The notes below the pieces were generated by a model. The model was not told where the DNA came from. It ran no database searches and saw nothing but the letters and a program-made list of their open reading frames with translations. DNA of 64,000 nt from SMWD01 sp964629475. Its GTDB lineage: Bacteria > Pseudomonadota > Gammaproteobacteria > Steroidobacterales > GCA-2729495. This document shows, one piece after another, positions 27,683-37,610 of the stretch (its first letter is position 1; each line of letters starts with the position of its first letter). Where the stretch lies: the NCBI GenBank assembly GCA_964629475.1, contig CAZVQW010000007.1, positions 1 to 64,000 of the forward strand. Direction: 5' to 3'. The translations under genes and the position numbers were made by a program.

Positions 27683-28564
27683 CTATCCGGTATGTAGTGC
27701 TTGTTTCAGCCACGAGCGAAAGGCCTGAATATCCGGTTCACTGTGCCGTTCCGGCAAACACACGAAATGGTACTGAAACGCCGACAGAATACTCATGTCG
27801 AACGGACGAACGAGCCGACCGGTATCAAGTTCATCCTGAGCAATGACGGCCCGCGCCAGTGTGATACCTTGCCCTGTAATCGCAGCCTGCAACAACATAT
27901 TGTCATCGGAGAAGTGTCGTGTTTTGACGGGTTTAAAATCAACTCCGGCGGCATCGAACCAACGCGGCCATTCATCGTACATCGAATCGTCGGTCAACAG
28001 GCACTGACGCAGGATGTCGGCTGGCTCGCGTAAGCGCCGGGCCGTTGTCGGGCTGCAAATCGGAGACACATGCAGCGCCGTCAGGCGTGATGCATGCACG
28101 CCCGGCCAACCGCCGCGCCCCAATCGAATCGCGATGTCGATATCAGACTCTGTCGAGAAATCAATCACTCCGTAAGACGGGTCGAGCCGTAATCGAACCT
28201 CTGGTTGCTCGCGCTCGAATTCGACCAGCCGTGGTACGAGCCACTTCGACGCGAAGGTGGGTAATACACTGACCGTTAAGGTCGGTGACGCCTCGGTTCG
28301 GCGCAGTTCAGCAGTGCCCCTGCGCAATACAGTCAACGCCTCGGCCACCTTGGCCTGATAGATCGCACCGGGCTTTGTCAGGCTCAGCGTCGGGCCGGCA
28401 CGCCGAAACAGCGGCTGTCCGAGTTGTTCTTCGAGGAGCTTGATCTGCCGGCTGACCGCACTCTGAGTCACGTTTAATTCATCCGCCGCACGGCTGAAAT
28501 TCAGATGCCGGGCCGCAGATTCAAACACCCGTATGGCGTTCAGCGATGGCAGATCCCGTGGCAT
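27683..28564 (-). CDS. LysR-type regulator (GcvA-like)
   Basis: 293 residues: winged helix-turn-helix at about 6-65 (LNFSRAADELNVTQSAVSRQ) and an effector-binding domain. The opening PRDLPSLNAIRVFESAARHL is typical of the GcvA/AmpR subgroup. It is divergent from the DUF4329 gene (127 bases), which it could regulate; this is only positional inference. Nothing ties it to leuCD. Confidence 0.88.
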   Translation of the reverse strand: MPRDLPSLNAIRVFESAARHLNFSRAADELNVTQSAVSRQIKLLEEQLGQPLFRRAGPTLSLTKPGAIYQAKVAEALTVLRRGTAELRRTEASPTLTVSVLPTFASKWLVPRLVEFEREQPEVRLRLDPSYGVIDFSTESDIDIAIRLGRGGWPGVHASRLTALHVSPICSPTTARRLREPADILRQCLLTDDSMYDEWPRWFDAAGVDFKPVKTRHFSDDNMLLQAAITGQGITLARAVIAQDELDTGRLVRPFDMSILSAFQYHFVCLPERHSEPDIQAFRSWLKQALHTG

Positions 28565-28690
28565 CGAAACACCCCTCTAAGTATTACAAAAACTCATTAA
28601 AGATATATAAAAGTATCAATTTATCAGGTAGTTACTCTTTATAACATTCTTTTCACTCCTTAAAAAGCCATAGACCCAAGGGGGCTCGGA

Positions 28691-29257
28691 ATGAAAAGAT
28701 CCAGACTGCCGTTCAATACTGCAAGTATCGCCACCAGCCTGATCGCGATATTCCCGACCGGTGTCACATCGGCCATTGCCGGACCGACATCGAATCCGCA
28801 ATGGTTCGGCACGGAACTTGACGCAGTTGTCGCCGCAAGCCAGCGATTCAACCCACAATCTATTCGCGAGGACCGTGAATTCATGGGCGCGATCCTGCGC
28901 CAGGACGACTGCTATACGTTTACGGTCGGCGCCGGCGAACCGGGCCGCGATCAAATCACGATCACGATAAAAATTCCGACGGGCGCCAGGGTTGTCGCGT
29001 TTTGGCACACCCATGGCGCGAGACGCGACAGCAACCGGTACTTCTCAAATGTCGACACGGAACTGGTCGAGACATGGCAGAAGCGGTTTTACCTCGCGGA
29101 TCACACCGGAATGTTGAAAGTCATGGCACCGGGTGCGCCAACGCTGTCAAGACTTCTTGCGCGTCGTTTGGGACTGCCAAATCGATCAGGGTATGCGCGC
29201 GGCAAAATCGTCAACGATGCGCGCGGCAAACCTGTGAGAATCGCTACCCGACGTTAA
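28691..29257 (+). CDS. Exported DUF4329 domain protein
   Basis: 188 residues with a signal peptide (about 1-30). The domain at about 45-145 matches the DUF4329 pattern, including the JAB-like VAFWHTHGARRDSNRYFSNV metal-type motif. The tail (GMLKVMAPGAPTLS... to SGYARG and IATRR) recurs as a decayed fragment at 45196-45362. Function unknown; some relatives are toxin or peptidase-like. It marks the left border of the sulfur island. Confidence 0.7.
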   Translation: MKRSRLPFNTASIATSLIAIFPTGVTSAIAGPTSNPQWFGTELDAVVAASQRFNPQSIREDREFMGAILRQDDCYTFTVGAGEPGRDQITITIKIPTGARVVAFWHTHGARRDSNRYFSNVDTELVETWQKRFYLADHTGMLKVMAPGAPTLSRLLARRLGLPNRSGYARGKIVNDARGKPVRIATRR

Positions 29258-29536
29258 GTATTCGAAAGAGGTACATGATAGCTGCCACCGCATAAATAAA
29301 CCCGGCACCTTTTATCAATCTGTAGAAGCGACCGATATGACGCCGTCCTTGCAGGCGATAATAATAAGAACAAGCACAGGTCACCGTCGATGACCGGCCA
29401 CCGGAACGGCGGTGCAAGGCCAACTGAGCCCGGTTGATTCAGCGCGCAGCTTGTCCGATGCCTGCGCACACAAAATGTCCCGTGACCATGCGGCACCCGG
29501 TGCCAGTGGCTGTTTTTCCATCACACCGGCACCGAC

Positions 29537-29765
29537 TGTGAACCGCCCCGGGTATTCCGGAGACTCGTTAATTTAAGTCAGGCCGCCATGGCCGACCCTT
29601 CCTGTTGGCGATAATGCGCCTGTTCCAATTCTGCTGGTGGTATGCCACCAATCGGCTCGAGCAGACGGCGGTGGTTAAACCATTCGACCCATTCCAACGT
29701 AAGGCCAGAAAGTTCTATATCTCGGGCGAGCCGAGTCAGTGCACACTCGGCCTAAGTGCGTTGTT
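29537..29765 (-). mobile_element. IS3-family transposase remnant and inverted-repeat end
   Basis: On the minus strand an open segment ends LEWVEWFNHRRLLEPIGGIP and then PAELEQAHYRQQ, stopping at 29578-29580. This is the C-terminal signature of IS3-family OrfB (DDE transposase). Just beyond it, 29537-29570 (tgaaccgccccgggtattcc and gagactcg) resembles the right terminal repeat of such elements. The rest of the transposase, including the catalytic DDE residues, is absent. The preceding 29258-29536 holds nothing I recognise. Confidence 0.75.
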
Positions 29766-29781
29766 GTCAGCATCGATTTCC

Positions 29782-30671
29782 TTAAATTTGATATTGCCCC
29801 GGCACTGTCGCGCGGTTCTCGCGCTGAAGAAGTTCGGGGGACGCCTGGCGGACCACCGTTCCAGGTGCGATTGAACTCGTGATATAAACACCGGCACCGA
29901 TGACCGAACCGGCCCCTATGATCGTGTTGCCACCGAGAATCGTGGCGCCGGCGTAGACAGTGACGTGATCCTCGAGGGTCGGGTGCCGGGGGCTGGGAAT
30001 CATATCGCGCGTGACACTGCGGGCGCCGAGCGTAACGCCCTGGTAGAGCCGGCAATGGTCGCCAATCTGTGTGGTCTCGCCGATTACGACGCCGGTGCCA
30101 TGGTCGATAACGAATGCAGGTCCGATATGCGCCGCCGGATGGATGTCGATCCCCGTGCGCATCTGCGCCTCGAAAGCCATCATCCGCGGTAGCAGGGGAA
30201 CTCCCAGCACAAGCAACTCATGGGCGAGCCGATGCACGAGAATTGCGTGAAAACCGGCCGATGCCCGGATCGCATCCACGGCATGCCGACAGGCGGGATC
30301 GGCTTCAAGTAGCGCGGCGACATCGAGGCCGATTCGGCTGCGCAGGGCCGGTAGCCGGTCCATGAATGTGTTTCGCGTGTACATCACGTTGATGCCGTCG
30401 TTGCCATTAACCGCGGCACAGGAAATGATGAGCGCCTCGAGACTCCTGGCGGCGCGTGCGATGATATCCCGGTACGATGATCCCGGCTCGTCAGCGAAGA
30501 ATCCCGGTAGCAGCAGTTCCTCGAACTCTTCCACGAGTCCCGCCACAGTGGACCGCGCCGGTGGCGTCGAGAGCGGAGCGTAAAGACGTTCGATTGCGGT
30601 AACCGATCGTTCCAGTTGTGCGGTCCACTCCTCGAGGGCCCAGTAGTCCGGTGGGGCAGCCGCACGATGCA

Positions 30672-30675
<4 letters not shown>
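29782..30675 (-). CDS. cysE: Serine O-acetyltransferase
   Basis: Makes O-acetylserine, the carbon acceptor for CysK. 297 residues: an alpha-helical N-terminal domain and a left-handed beta helix (about 185-280) with GIDIHPAAHIGPAFVIDHGT and GVVIGETTQIGD. The protein ends in Gln-Tyr-Gln-Ile; a terminal isoleucine is what lets SAT tails dock in the CysK active site. It overlaps cysK by 4 bases (ATGA), so the two are coupled. The 3' end lies next to the IS3 remnant and is intact. Confidence 0.93.
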
Positions 30676-31637
<962 letters not shown>

Positions 31638-31678
31638 GATGCAAGTCCTCTTGTGCGTGTTGTTCGTGTGCAATAGAT

Positions 31679-31702
31679 AAAGAAAGCCCGCAGTGAGCGG
31701 GC
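31679..31702 (-). terminator. Attenuator terminator in the cysK leader
   Basis: On the minus strand, GCCCGC (31702-31697), loop TCACT, GCGGGC (31691-31686), then TTTCTTT. It stands 42 bases before the cysK ATG with no gene behind it except the leader peptide, so it is a leader terminator. An upstream GGGCC (31760-31756) can pair with its 5' arm (GGCCC) as a weak antiterminator. Confidence 0.7.
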
Positions 31703-31734
31703 CTAGAACTGCGTGGGACGAATGAGGTGTCCGG

Positions 31735-31842
31735 CTACGGACAGTTAAAGCGCCTGGCCCTGATTAGGTGATGGCGACAACAAAGTTCATTCGGGTACCC
31801 GGATGCAACGAGCATTGTTGGGATGGATGACGCGTGGCTCAT
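31735..31842 (-). CDS. Candidate cysteine leader peptide of cysK
   Basis: A 35-residue frame starting at an ATG only 7 bases after a good -10, so the transcript would be leaderless. It encodes adjacent cysteines at 21-22 (TGT TGT) and another at 34. A ribosome halted at 21-22 would leave the GGGCC antiterminator strand free. The Cys enrichment is modest (3 of 35) and the first 20 codons are unremarkable, so this one is less certain than the two other leaders in the window. Confidence 0.5.
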   Translation of the reverse strand: MSHASSIPTMLVASGYPNELCCRHHLIRARRFNCP

Positions 31843-31849
31843 GTAAAAA

Positions 31850-31878
31850 ATTATGCTCATCACTCCGATTATGGTCAA
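31850..31878 (-). promoter_or_regulatory. sigma70-like promoter of cysK-cysE
   Basis: On the minus strand, TTGACC (31878-31873), a 17-base spacer, and CATAAT (31855-31850): 5 of 6 matches in each box with ideal spacing. The predicted start coincides with the leader ATG at 31842. Confidence 0.7.
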
Positions 31879-31917
31879 GAAAATCAGAGGTTACGCTAAG
31901 TTTAAAAAGGCACATCC

Positions 31918-31970
31918 TAATAATCACTGGTTATATCCGAAAACAAACTAATAATCGCCGGTTATACCCG
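31918..31970. promoter_or_regulatory. Two CysB-like operators in the cysK / cysJ divergent region
   Basis: Two 22-base direct repeats (31918-31939 and 31949-31970, taataatc...ggttata.ccg) repeat with a 31-base period, about three helical turns. Each contains an ATAA-N7-TTAT dyad (31920-31934, 31951-31965). The second also forms GTTAT-N6-ATAAC (31961-31976). A similar site lies over the cysB promoter. A LysR-type palindrome and location between sulfur operons suggest CysB binding; this is inference. Confidence 0.55.
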
Positions 31971-32052
31971 GATAACAAATACTACGTTCCGTCTGATCCC
32001 ATGAGTAGCTAGGGTGTCATGCCAGATCTCTTGGACCATGTGGAGAAGATCG

Positions 32053-33852
32053 GTGCCGGCACCAATCAAAATACAGGATCAACCTTTCATCGAACATCAA
32101 TCACTGGTCGACCTCAACAATGTTGGTGCGCGACTCGATCAGGCTCAACTGTGGTGGGCGAGCGGGTATCTTGCCGGGTTGGCCGCCGGAGACTCTGTGC
32201 CGGCCGAAGCGCGGCCTCAACCGGAACAGGGTCTGGCATCCGGGAGTTGGACCATCCTGTATGGAACCGAGACCGGCAACGCCCGTCAATTAGCCGAAAT
32301 ACTCTGTGAACAAGCCGGGGCCGCCGGTCTCGTTACCCGCTTAAGTGATCTCAGGGACTACAAACCCTCTTCGCTGAGAAAAGAACAGAACCTGCTGCTG
32401 ATCGTCGCCACCCACGGACTCGGTGAGCCGCCGGACGGCACAGAGGCGTTTTTCGACTACCTGATGAGTGATCGGGCGCCCAGAGTTAAGAGCTTGAGCT
32501 ATTCCGTACTGGCACTCGGTGACAGCAGTTACGAAGCATTCTGCGCAACCGGGAAGACCGTGGACGATCGTCTAGCCGAACTGGGTGGGACCCGGTTGCA
32601 TGAACGCGTGGACTGCGATCTGGATTTCGAGAGCGATGCACAAAGCTGGATCGAGACGGTCATAGCCAGATCGAAGCAGGCTGCTTCCGCAGACGAGCGA
32701 CCGTTCGTTGCCGTACCGCAGCTGCATGCGATTACCACCCAACGTTATACCCGGCAGCTCCCGTTCAACGCGGAGGTGCTGGTTAATCAGAAGATCACTG
32801 CGCGTGATTCCAGCAAGGACATTCGTCATATCGAACTATCGCTGGACGGCTCCAATATAAGCTATGTGCCGGGCGATGCACTCGGCGTGATGGCGCAGAA
32901 TCCGCCGCGGCTGGTCGAGCAGTATCTTCAGCGCCTCGGCGTCGATGGAGACACGCCCGTGCGGCTTGACGACCACGAGCTGCCTCTGAATACGGCATTG
33001 AGTGAACGACTGGAGATTACCCGGATGAGCCGTGGGTTCCTCGAAGACTATGCGGGCGCGACCGGCGACCAGCGAATCGTGCAGTTGCTCGGTGATAAGG
33101 ACAGGCGAATGCTCAAACGTTACCTCGATGAGTACCAGCCGATCGATGTGCTCAACGAGTTTACCCATGCGATATCGGCTCAGACCCTGGTCGGTACTTT
33201 GCGGAAATTAACGCCCCGCCTCTATTCGATCGCGTCGAGTCCGGACGCCAACCCGGACGAGGTGCACCTGGCTGTTGCCGTCGTTCGCTACCAGGCGTTC
33301 GGTGCGCCGCACTGGGGCAGCGCATCGAACTTCCTCGCCGGCGACACCACCAGCATACCTGTCTATATTCAACCCAATTCCCATTTTCACCTGCCGAAGA
33401 ATGAGGACACGAATATCGTCATGATCGGCGCAGGTACGAGCATTGCCCCGTTTCGTGCCTTTGTCGAACACAGACAATTTCATGGCGCAAAGGGGCAGAA
33501 CTGGTTGATCTTCGGTAACAGGAATTTCTCTTCTGACTTCCTCTATCAACTGGAGTGGCAGCGGCATTTGAAACAGGGATCGCTGCAACGCCTGGACCTT
33601 GCGTTTTCAAGAGATCAGGCACAGAAAATTTATGTGCAGCAACGCATCAGGGAGCGGGGTCGTGACCTCTATGACTGGCTGGAGAACGGTGCACATCTCT
33701 ACCTGTGCGGTGATGCACTGAATTTGGCGCCGGATGTTCACCAGGCACTGATCGATGTGATTGGCAACCAGCGAGGCGTCAAGGCGGAAAATGCTGAAGA
33801 TTACCTGCGCGATCTGAAAGGCAATGGTCGCTATAACCGTGATGTCTATTGA
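32053..33852 (+). CDS. cysJ: Sulfite reductase flavoprotein alpha subunit
   Basis: Passes electrons from NADPH via FAD and FMN to CysI. About 599 residues if started at GTG 32053, which has GGAG 7 bases upstream; an in-frame GTG at 32014 is another option. The flavodoxin domain has TETGNARQLAE and the SLGDSSYEAFC-like LGDSSYEAF; the reductase part has LTPRLYSIASS, an IGAGTSIAPFRAF loop where most homologues have GTGIAPFRAF, and it ends in the conserved aromatic DVY. First gene of cysJIH. Confidence 0.96.
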   Translation: MPAPIKIQDQPFIEHQSLVDLNNVGARLDQAQLWWASGYLAGLAAGDSVPAEARPQPEQGLASGSWTILYGTETGNARQLAEILCEQAGAAGLVTRLSDLRDYKPSSLRKEQNLLLIVATHGLGEPPDGTEAFFDYLMSDRAPRVKSLSYSVLALGDSSYEAFCATGKTVDDRLAELGGTRLHERVDCDLDFESDAQSWIETVIARSKQAASADERPFVAVPQLHAITTQRYTRQLPFNAEVLVNQKITARDSSKDIRHIELSLDGSNISYVPGDALGVMAQNPPRLVEQYLQRLGVDGDTPVRLDDHELPLNTALSERLEITRMSRGFLEDYAGATGDQRIVQLLGDKDRRMLKRYLDEYQPIDVLNEFTHAISAQTLVGTLRKLTPRLYSIASSPDANPDEVHLAVAVVRYQAFGAPHWGSASNFLAGDTTSIPVYIQPNSHFHLPKNEDTNIVMIGAGTSIAPFRAFVEHRQFHGAKGQNWLIFGNRNFSSDFLYQLEWQRHLKQGSLQRLDLAFSRDQAQKIYVQQRIRERGRDLYDWLENGAHLYLCGDALNLAPDVHQALIDVIGNQRGVKAENAEDYLRDLKGNGRYNRDVY

Positions 33853-33864
33853 GAACCGGCAGTC

Positions 33865-35541
33865 ATGAATGACACAAACAAAAATGCGCCCGTCTCCGCT
33901 GTGGAGCGGATCAAGAGAAACAGCAATTATCTGCGCGGCACGCTCGTGGAAAGTCTGGCTGACCCGGCTACCGGCGGTCTGGCCGCGGATGACATACAGC
34001 TATCGAAGCTACACGGTTTCTACCAGCAGGATGACCGCGATCGCCGCACCGAGCGTACCCGGCAAAAACTGGAACCGGCCTACAGCTTTATGATTCGCGC
34101 ACGCGTGCCGGGAGGAATTTGCACACCGGCACAGTGGCTGAAAATGGATGAGTTGGCCAGGGTATATGCCAACAACACTCTGCGCCTGACTACCAGGCAG
34201 GCGTTTCAGCTACACGGCGTGCTGAAGGGCGACCTGAAGACCACCATACAGAGCATCAACGAAAGTTTGCTCGATACCATCGCCGCCTGTGGTGATGTGA
34301 ACCGTAATGTGATGTGTACTCCGCTTGCCGAGGCATCGAAGGTACATGGTGACGCCCTGGCATGGGCGCAGCGCATCTCGGCGCATCTTTCACCGCAAAC
34401 CAGCGCTTATCATGAGATCTGGCTGGATGGAAAGAAGCTGATCGACAATAGCGATCATGAACCCATTTATGGCCCGGTTTATTTGCCACGCAAATTCAAG
34501 ATCGGTATCGCAATCCCACCATGGAACGATGTCGATGTATTCACACAGGACCTGGGATTCATCGCGATAGAACGTGATGGGGATCTGGCAGGGTTCAACG
34601 TAACGGTCGGCGGCGGACTGGGAACTTCACACGGTGAACCCTCGACCTATCCGCGGCTCGCCGAGCACATTGGATACTGCACTCCGGACCAGGTCATCAC
34701 GGTAGCCGAACACATCGTCGGAATCCAGCGTGACTACGGTGATCGAAATAATCGCAAGCATGCCAGGCTTAAGTACACCATCGACGATCGCGGTCTGGAT
34801 TGGTTCGTCGTGGAGCTCGAGATGCGTACTGGTTTTGCATTGCTGCCCGGCATGCCGTTCGACTTTGAACACAACGGCGATCACTTTGGCTGGATCGACG
34901 GTGTGGATAGCCTCGGCCACCTGACTCTATACATACCGAGCGGCCGGCTGCAAGATGACGGTGAGCAGACACTACTGACCGGGATGCGGGAGATCGCGCG
35001 CATTCATGATGGCGAATTCAGGCTCACGCCGAACCAGAATGTGATTATCAGCCGCGTGTCCGGTGCGAGCCGTCAACGTATCGACAAACTGACTCGTAAC
35101 CACGGACTAGATCTGTGGCGCCGGGTTTCGCCCGTTCGTCGCCGGGCACTGGCCTGTGTCGCCTTTCCAACTTGCGGCCTGGCAATGGCCGAAGCGGAAC
35201 GCCACCTGCCGATGCTGCTAAAGCATATCGAGGCACTACTCGATAAACATGCAATCGGACAGGAGGAGATATCGGTACGCATCACTGGTTGCCCGAATGG
35301 CTGTGCACGGCCGTATGTCGCTGAAATTGGACTGATTGGAAAAGCGCCGGGTCGCTACAACCTGATGCTCGGTGGCAATCTTTCGGGCAACCGACTGAAT
35401 CGCCTGCACCAGGAAAATGCCGGAGAGAAAGAAATCATCGAAACACTGGACAACTGGCTGGGTCGTTATGCAGCTTCAAGGAAAAAGAACGAAACCTTTG
35501 GTGATTTCTATATACGACAACAAGAACAAGGAGCAAGTTAA
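33865..35541 (+). CDS. cysI: Sulfite reductase hemoprotein beta subunit
   Basis: Siroheme and [4Fe-4S] enzyme reducing sulfite to sulfide in the cytoplasm. 558 residues. Cluster and siroheme-bridging cysteines are CVAFPTC and GCPNGC near 430-490. The siroheme anion-site RLTTRQAFQLHG (about 110-121) and NVMCTPLAEA are conserved. It begins 12 bases after cysJ and abuts cysH. The siroheme operon at 37.7 kb would supply its cofactor. Confidence 0.97.
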   Translation: MNDTNKNAPVSAVERIKRNSNYLRGTLVESLADPATGGLAADDIQLSKLHGFYQQDDRDRRTERTRQKLEPAYSFMIRARVPGGICTPAQWLKMDELARVYANNTLRLTTRQAFQLHGVLKGDLKTTIQSINESLLDTIAACGDVNRNVMCTPLAEASKVHGDALAWAQRISAHLSPQTSAYHEIWLDGKKLIDNSDHEPIYGPVYLPRKFKIGIAIPPWNDVDVFTQDLGFIAIERDGDLAGFNVTVGGGLGTSHGEPSTYPRLAEHIGYCTPDQVITVAEHIVGIQRDYGDRNNRKHARLKYTIDDRGLDWFVVELEMRTGFALLPGMPFDFEHNGDHFGWIDGVDSLGHLTLYIPSGRLQDDGEQTLLTGMREIARIHDGEFRLTPNQNVIISRVSGASRQRIDKLTRNHGLDLWRRVSPVRRRALACVAFPTCGLAMAEAERHLPMLLKHIEALLDKHAIGQEEISVRITGCPNGCARPYVAEIGLIGKAPGRYNLMLGGNLSGNRLNRLHQENAGEKEIIETLDNWLGRYAASRKKNETFGDFYIRQQEQGAS

Positions 35542-36297
35542 ATGTCCTCGATGAATGAAAACTCTCCGGCGTTTATCTACAACGAGGCGGACAGCCTGCG
35601 AATAGCGGTCGAGCATGGCAATCAACAGGTAATCGGACTACAGGCGCCCGCAAGGGTCGAGTGGGCTTTGACCCATCTTCCCGGACTCCACGTGCTGACC
35701 TCTTCGTTCGGCGTACAGGCAGCGGTTTCATTACACATGGTTACAAGTTTGCAACCCGATATTCCGGTTCTCTTTATGGACACCGGCTACCTGTTCCCGG
35801 AAACTTACCGTTTCATTGACGAACTAATCAACCGGTTATCTTTGAATCTCAAGGTCTACCGCAGTACGTTGAGTCCGGCCTGGCAGGAAGCTCGATATGG
35901 TCAGCGCTGGACACAAGGGTTGGGTGGTCTTGAAGCATACAACCACGAGAACAAAGTAGAACCGATGGAACGTGCCCTGGCCGATTTAGGAGTCGGCACC
36001 TGGTTTGCGGGTCTGCGCAGAGACCAGTCGAGTGATCGCAACACAATCCCGTTCCTCAGCTGCTCGGGCAATCGCTGGAAAATACACCCAATTGCAGACT
36101 GGACGGATCGCGACATCTCTCGATACCTGAAACAACATCGGCTTCCGTATCATCCGTTGTGGGAACAGGGTTATGTCTCGATAGGTGATGTCCACACCAC
36201 TAAACCGGTGCACGAAGTTACCGATATTGACGAGACCCGATTCTTCGGGCTCAAGCGGGAATGCGGGTTACACGAAATCGATCTGTCTGCACTCTAA
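35542..36297 (+). CDS. cysH: Phosphoadenosine phosphosulfate (PAPS) reductase
   Basis: Reduces PAPS to sulfite with thioredoxin. 251 residues. The catalytic cysteine is in the C-terminal ECGLHEIDL, and the substrate motifs are TSSFGVQAAV and FMDTGYLFPET. The two extra cysteine pairs that bind a [4Fe-4S] cluster in APS reductases are missing, so it should be PAPS-specific and needs APS kinase. No cysC, cysD or cysN is in the window. Confidence 0.95.
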   Translation: MSSMNENSPAFIYNEADSLRIAVEHGNQQVIGLQAPARVEWALTHLPGLHVLTSSFGVQAAVSLHMVTSLQPDIPVLFMDTGYLFPETYRFIDELINRLSLNLKVYRSTLSPAWQEARYGQRWTQGLGGLEAYNHENKVEPMERALADLGVGTWFAGLRRDQSSDRNTIPFLSCSGNRWKIHPIADWTDRDISRYLKQHRLPYHPLWEQGYVSIGDVHTTKPVHEVTDIDETRFFGLKRECGLHEIDLSAL

Positions 36298-36322
36298 AGC
36301 GGGCAGCATCCCTTCTGCTAAT

Positions 36323-37324
36323 TCAAGTATTTACATGAACAGAGGCTTGCCGGGTTGGCAACATAAGTGCCTCGAGCAGTTCATCAACCTCCGCTTGGGA
36401 CTCGAGTTCGGACACATCCTGCATCTGTTCGGCTGTCAGATGCGGTGCGAATAGCTCGGCAAAATCGAGCATATATTGGCGCAACACCGTATCGCGCGAA
36501 AAACCGATCCAGGTCGTCTGTCGCGGGAACAAGTGTTCGGCATTAATCGCTATCAGGTCTCCGGTATCGTGGCTGTCAAACGCCATGCCGGCAATAACAC
36601 CAACACCCATACCCGTCCGCACATAGGTTTTGATGATATCCGCATCGCGTGCGGTAAAAACGACGTTTGGCGCCAGCCCCGCGTCGGCGAATGCCTTCTT
36701 GAAGGAAGACTGACCAGTCAGACTGAATACATAGGTGACCAGCGGGTGCTGTGCGAGCTGCACGAGATCGAGGTCGTGATCGAGTCGAGCCAGTTCATGG
36801 CCCTTTGGCACAACGATGATTCTGTCCCAGTGGTAGCACGGCATTAACACCAGGCTTGGAAACAACGCCTGAGAACCAGTTGCGATTGCAAAATCTACCT
36901 GGTTATTAGCCACCAGTTCGGCGATTTGCTCGGAAGTGCCCTGATGCAATTCAAGGGTAACTTTCGGATAGCGTTCGCGAAATGTGCGGATAACTTCCGG
37001 CAATACATATCGCGCTTGGGTATGGGTCGTTGCGATGGACAGCATTCCTTGCTGTTCACCGGACAGGTTCCTGGCAAGACTGCGGATGTTCTGGGTTTCT
37101 CGCAGAATCGTTCGAGCGCGCGCAATTACATCATGACCGGCCGGTGCAATTGCCGCGAGACTTTTTCCACGACGTGTGAACAACGGCACGCCCAACTCCT
37201 GTTCCAGCAATTTGAGTTGCTTGCTGATGCCCGGCTGGCTCGTATACAGACGTTCAGCCGCAGCCGTGATATTCAGACCACTGTCCACGACACCCAACAG
37301 GTATTTGAGTTGTTGCAGAGTCAT
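36323..37324 (-). CDS. cysB: Cys regulon activator CysB
   Basis: LysR-type regulator of sulfur assimilation. 333 residues. The start MTLQQLKYL and the turn LYTSQPGISKQLKLLEQELG (about 27-46) match E. coli CysB closely, as do ATTHTQARYVLP, the CYHWDRIIVV segment, and TARDADIIKTYVRTGMGVGVIA in the sensor domain (quoted parts: DADIIKTYVR). Convergent with cysH. It carries a 230-base leader with a very Cys-rich peptide and a terminator, so its own expression appears attenuated by cysteine. Confidence 0.95.
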   Translation of the reverse strand: MTLQQLKYLLGVVDSGLNITAAAERLYTSQPGISKQLKLLEQELGVPLFTRRGKSLAAIAPAGHDVIARARTILRETQNIRSLARNLSGEQQGMLSIATTHTQARYVLPEVIRTFRERYPKVTLELHQGTSEQIAELVANNQVDFAIATGSQALFPSLVLMPCYHWDRIIVVPKGHELARLDHDLDLVQLAQHPLVTYVFSLTGQSSFKKAFADAGLAPNVVFTARDADIIKTYVRTGMGVGVIAGMAFDSHDTGDLIAINAEHLFPRQTTWIGFSRDTVLRQYMLDFAELFAPHLTAEQMQDVSELESQAEVDELLEALMLPTRQASVHVNT

Positions 37325-37380
37325 TATTTTTTTCCCTTGCTCATTATTTTCTTGGCAATTTCGAGGCCAATCTATACATC

Positions 37381-37421
37381 AAAATAAAAAAGGCCGCCCA
37401 ACCTTGCGGCGGGGCGACCTT
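37381..37421 (-). terminator. Attenuator terminator in the cysB leader
   Basis: Minus strand: AAGGTCGCCC (37421-37412) pairs with GGGCGGCCTT (37399-37390) with one G-U pair, followed by TTTTATTTT. It lies 57 bases before the cysB ATG. CGCCCCGC at 37416-37409, covering the 5' arm, can instead pair with GCGGGACG at 37478-37471 in the leader (7 of 8 pairs), which would prevent termination. Confidence 0.8.
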
Positions 37422-37448
37422 GAAATCTTTCTCCAGCTTGTGTGTTAC

Positions 37449-37556
37449 TTACATTGGAGCATAACAATTCCGTCCCGCGTTGGCGCATTTGCAACACAGA
37501 CAACAGGCCAGACAACTGGCGAGGCGGGTCAACAGATTGATATTAAAGCTGGACAT
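37449..37556 (-). CDS. Cysteine-rich leader peptide of cysB
   Basis: A 35-residue frame with seven cysteines: S-C-L-A-C-C-L-C-C-K-C at 14-24 and another Cys at 31; stop TAA at 37451-37449. The start ATG lies 10 bases after the -10, nearly leaderless and without a Shine-Dalgarno. Downstream codons 27-29 supply the antiterminator strand, positioned to be free when a ribosome stalls in the Cys run and covered when it reads on. This is the classical layout of amino acid attenuators, here for cysteine. Too short for routine gene calling. Confidence 0.8.
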   Translation of the reverse strand: MSSFNINLLTRLASCLACCLCCKCANAGRNCYAPM

Positions 37557-37566
37557 CAGGCCGCGC

Positions 37567-37596
37567 ATATAACCACCGCTTATCACCGCTTGTCAA
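37567..37596 (-). promoter_or_regulatory. cysB promoter with overlapping CysB-like operator
   Basis: Minus strand: perfect TTGACA (37596-37591), 18-base spacer, TTATAT (37572-37567, weak). The predicted start is a few bases before the leader ATG. An ATAA-N7-TTAT dyad at 37569-37583 sits across the spacer and -10, the position expected for autorepression. The site sequence shares ATAACC with the two operators at 31.9 kb. Confidence 0.6.
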
Positions 37597-37610
37597 ATAA
37601 AGGCAACTGA

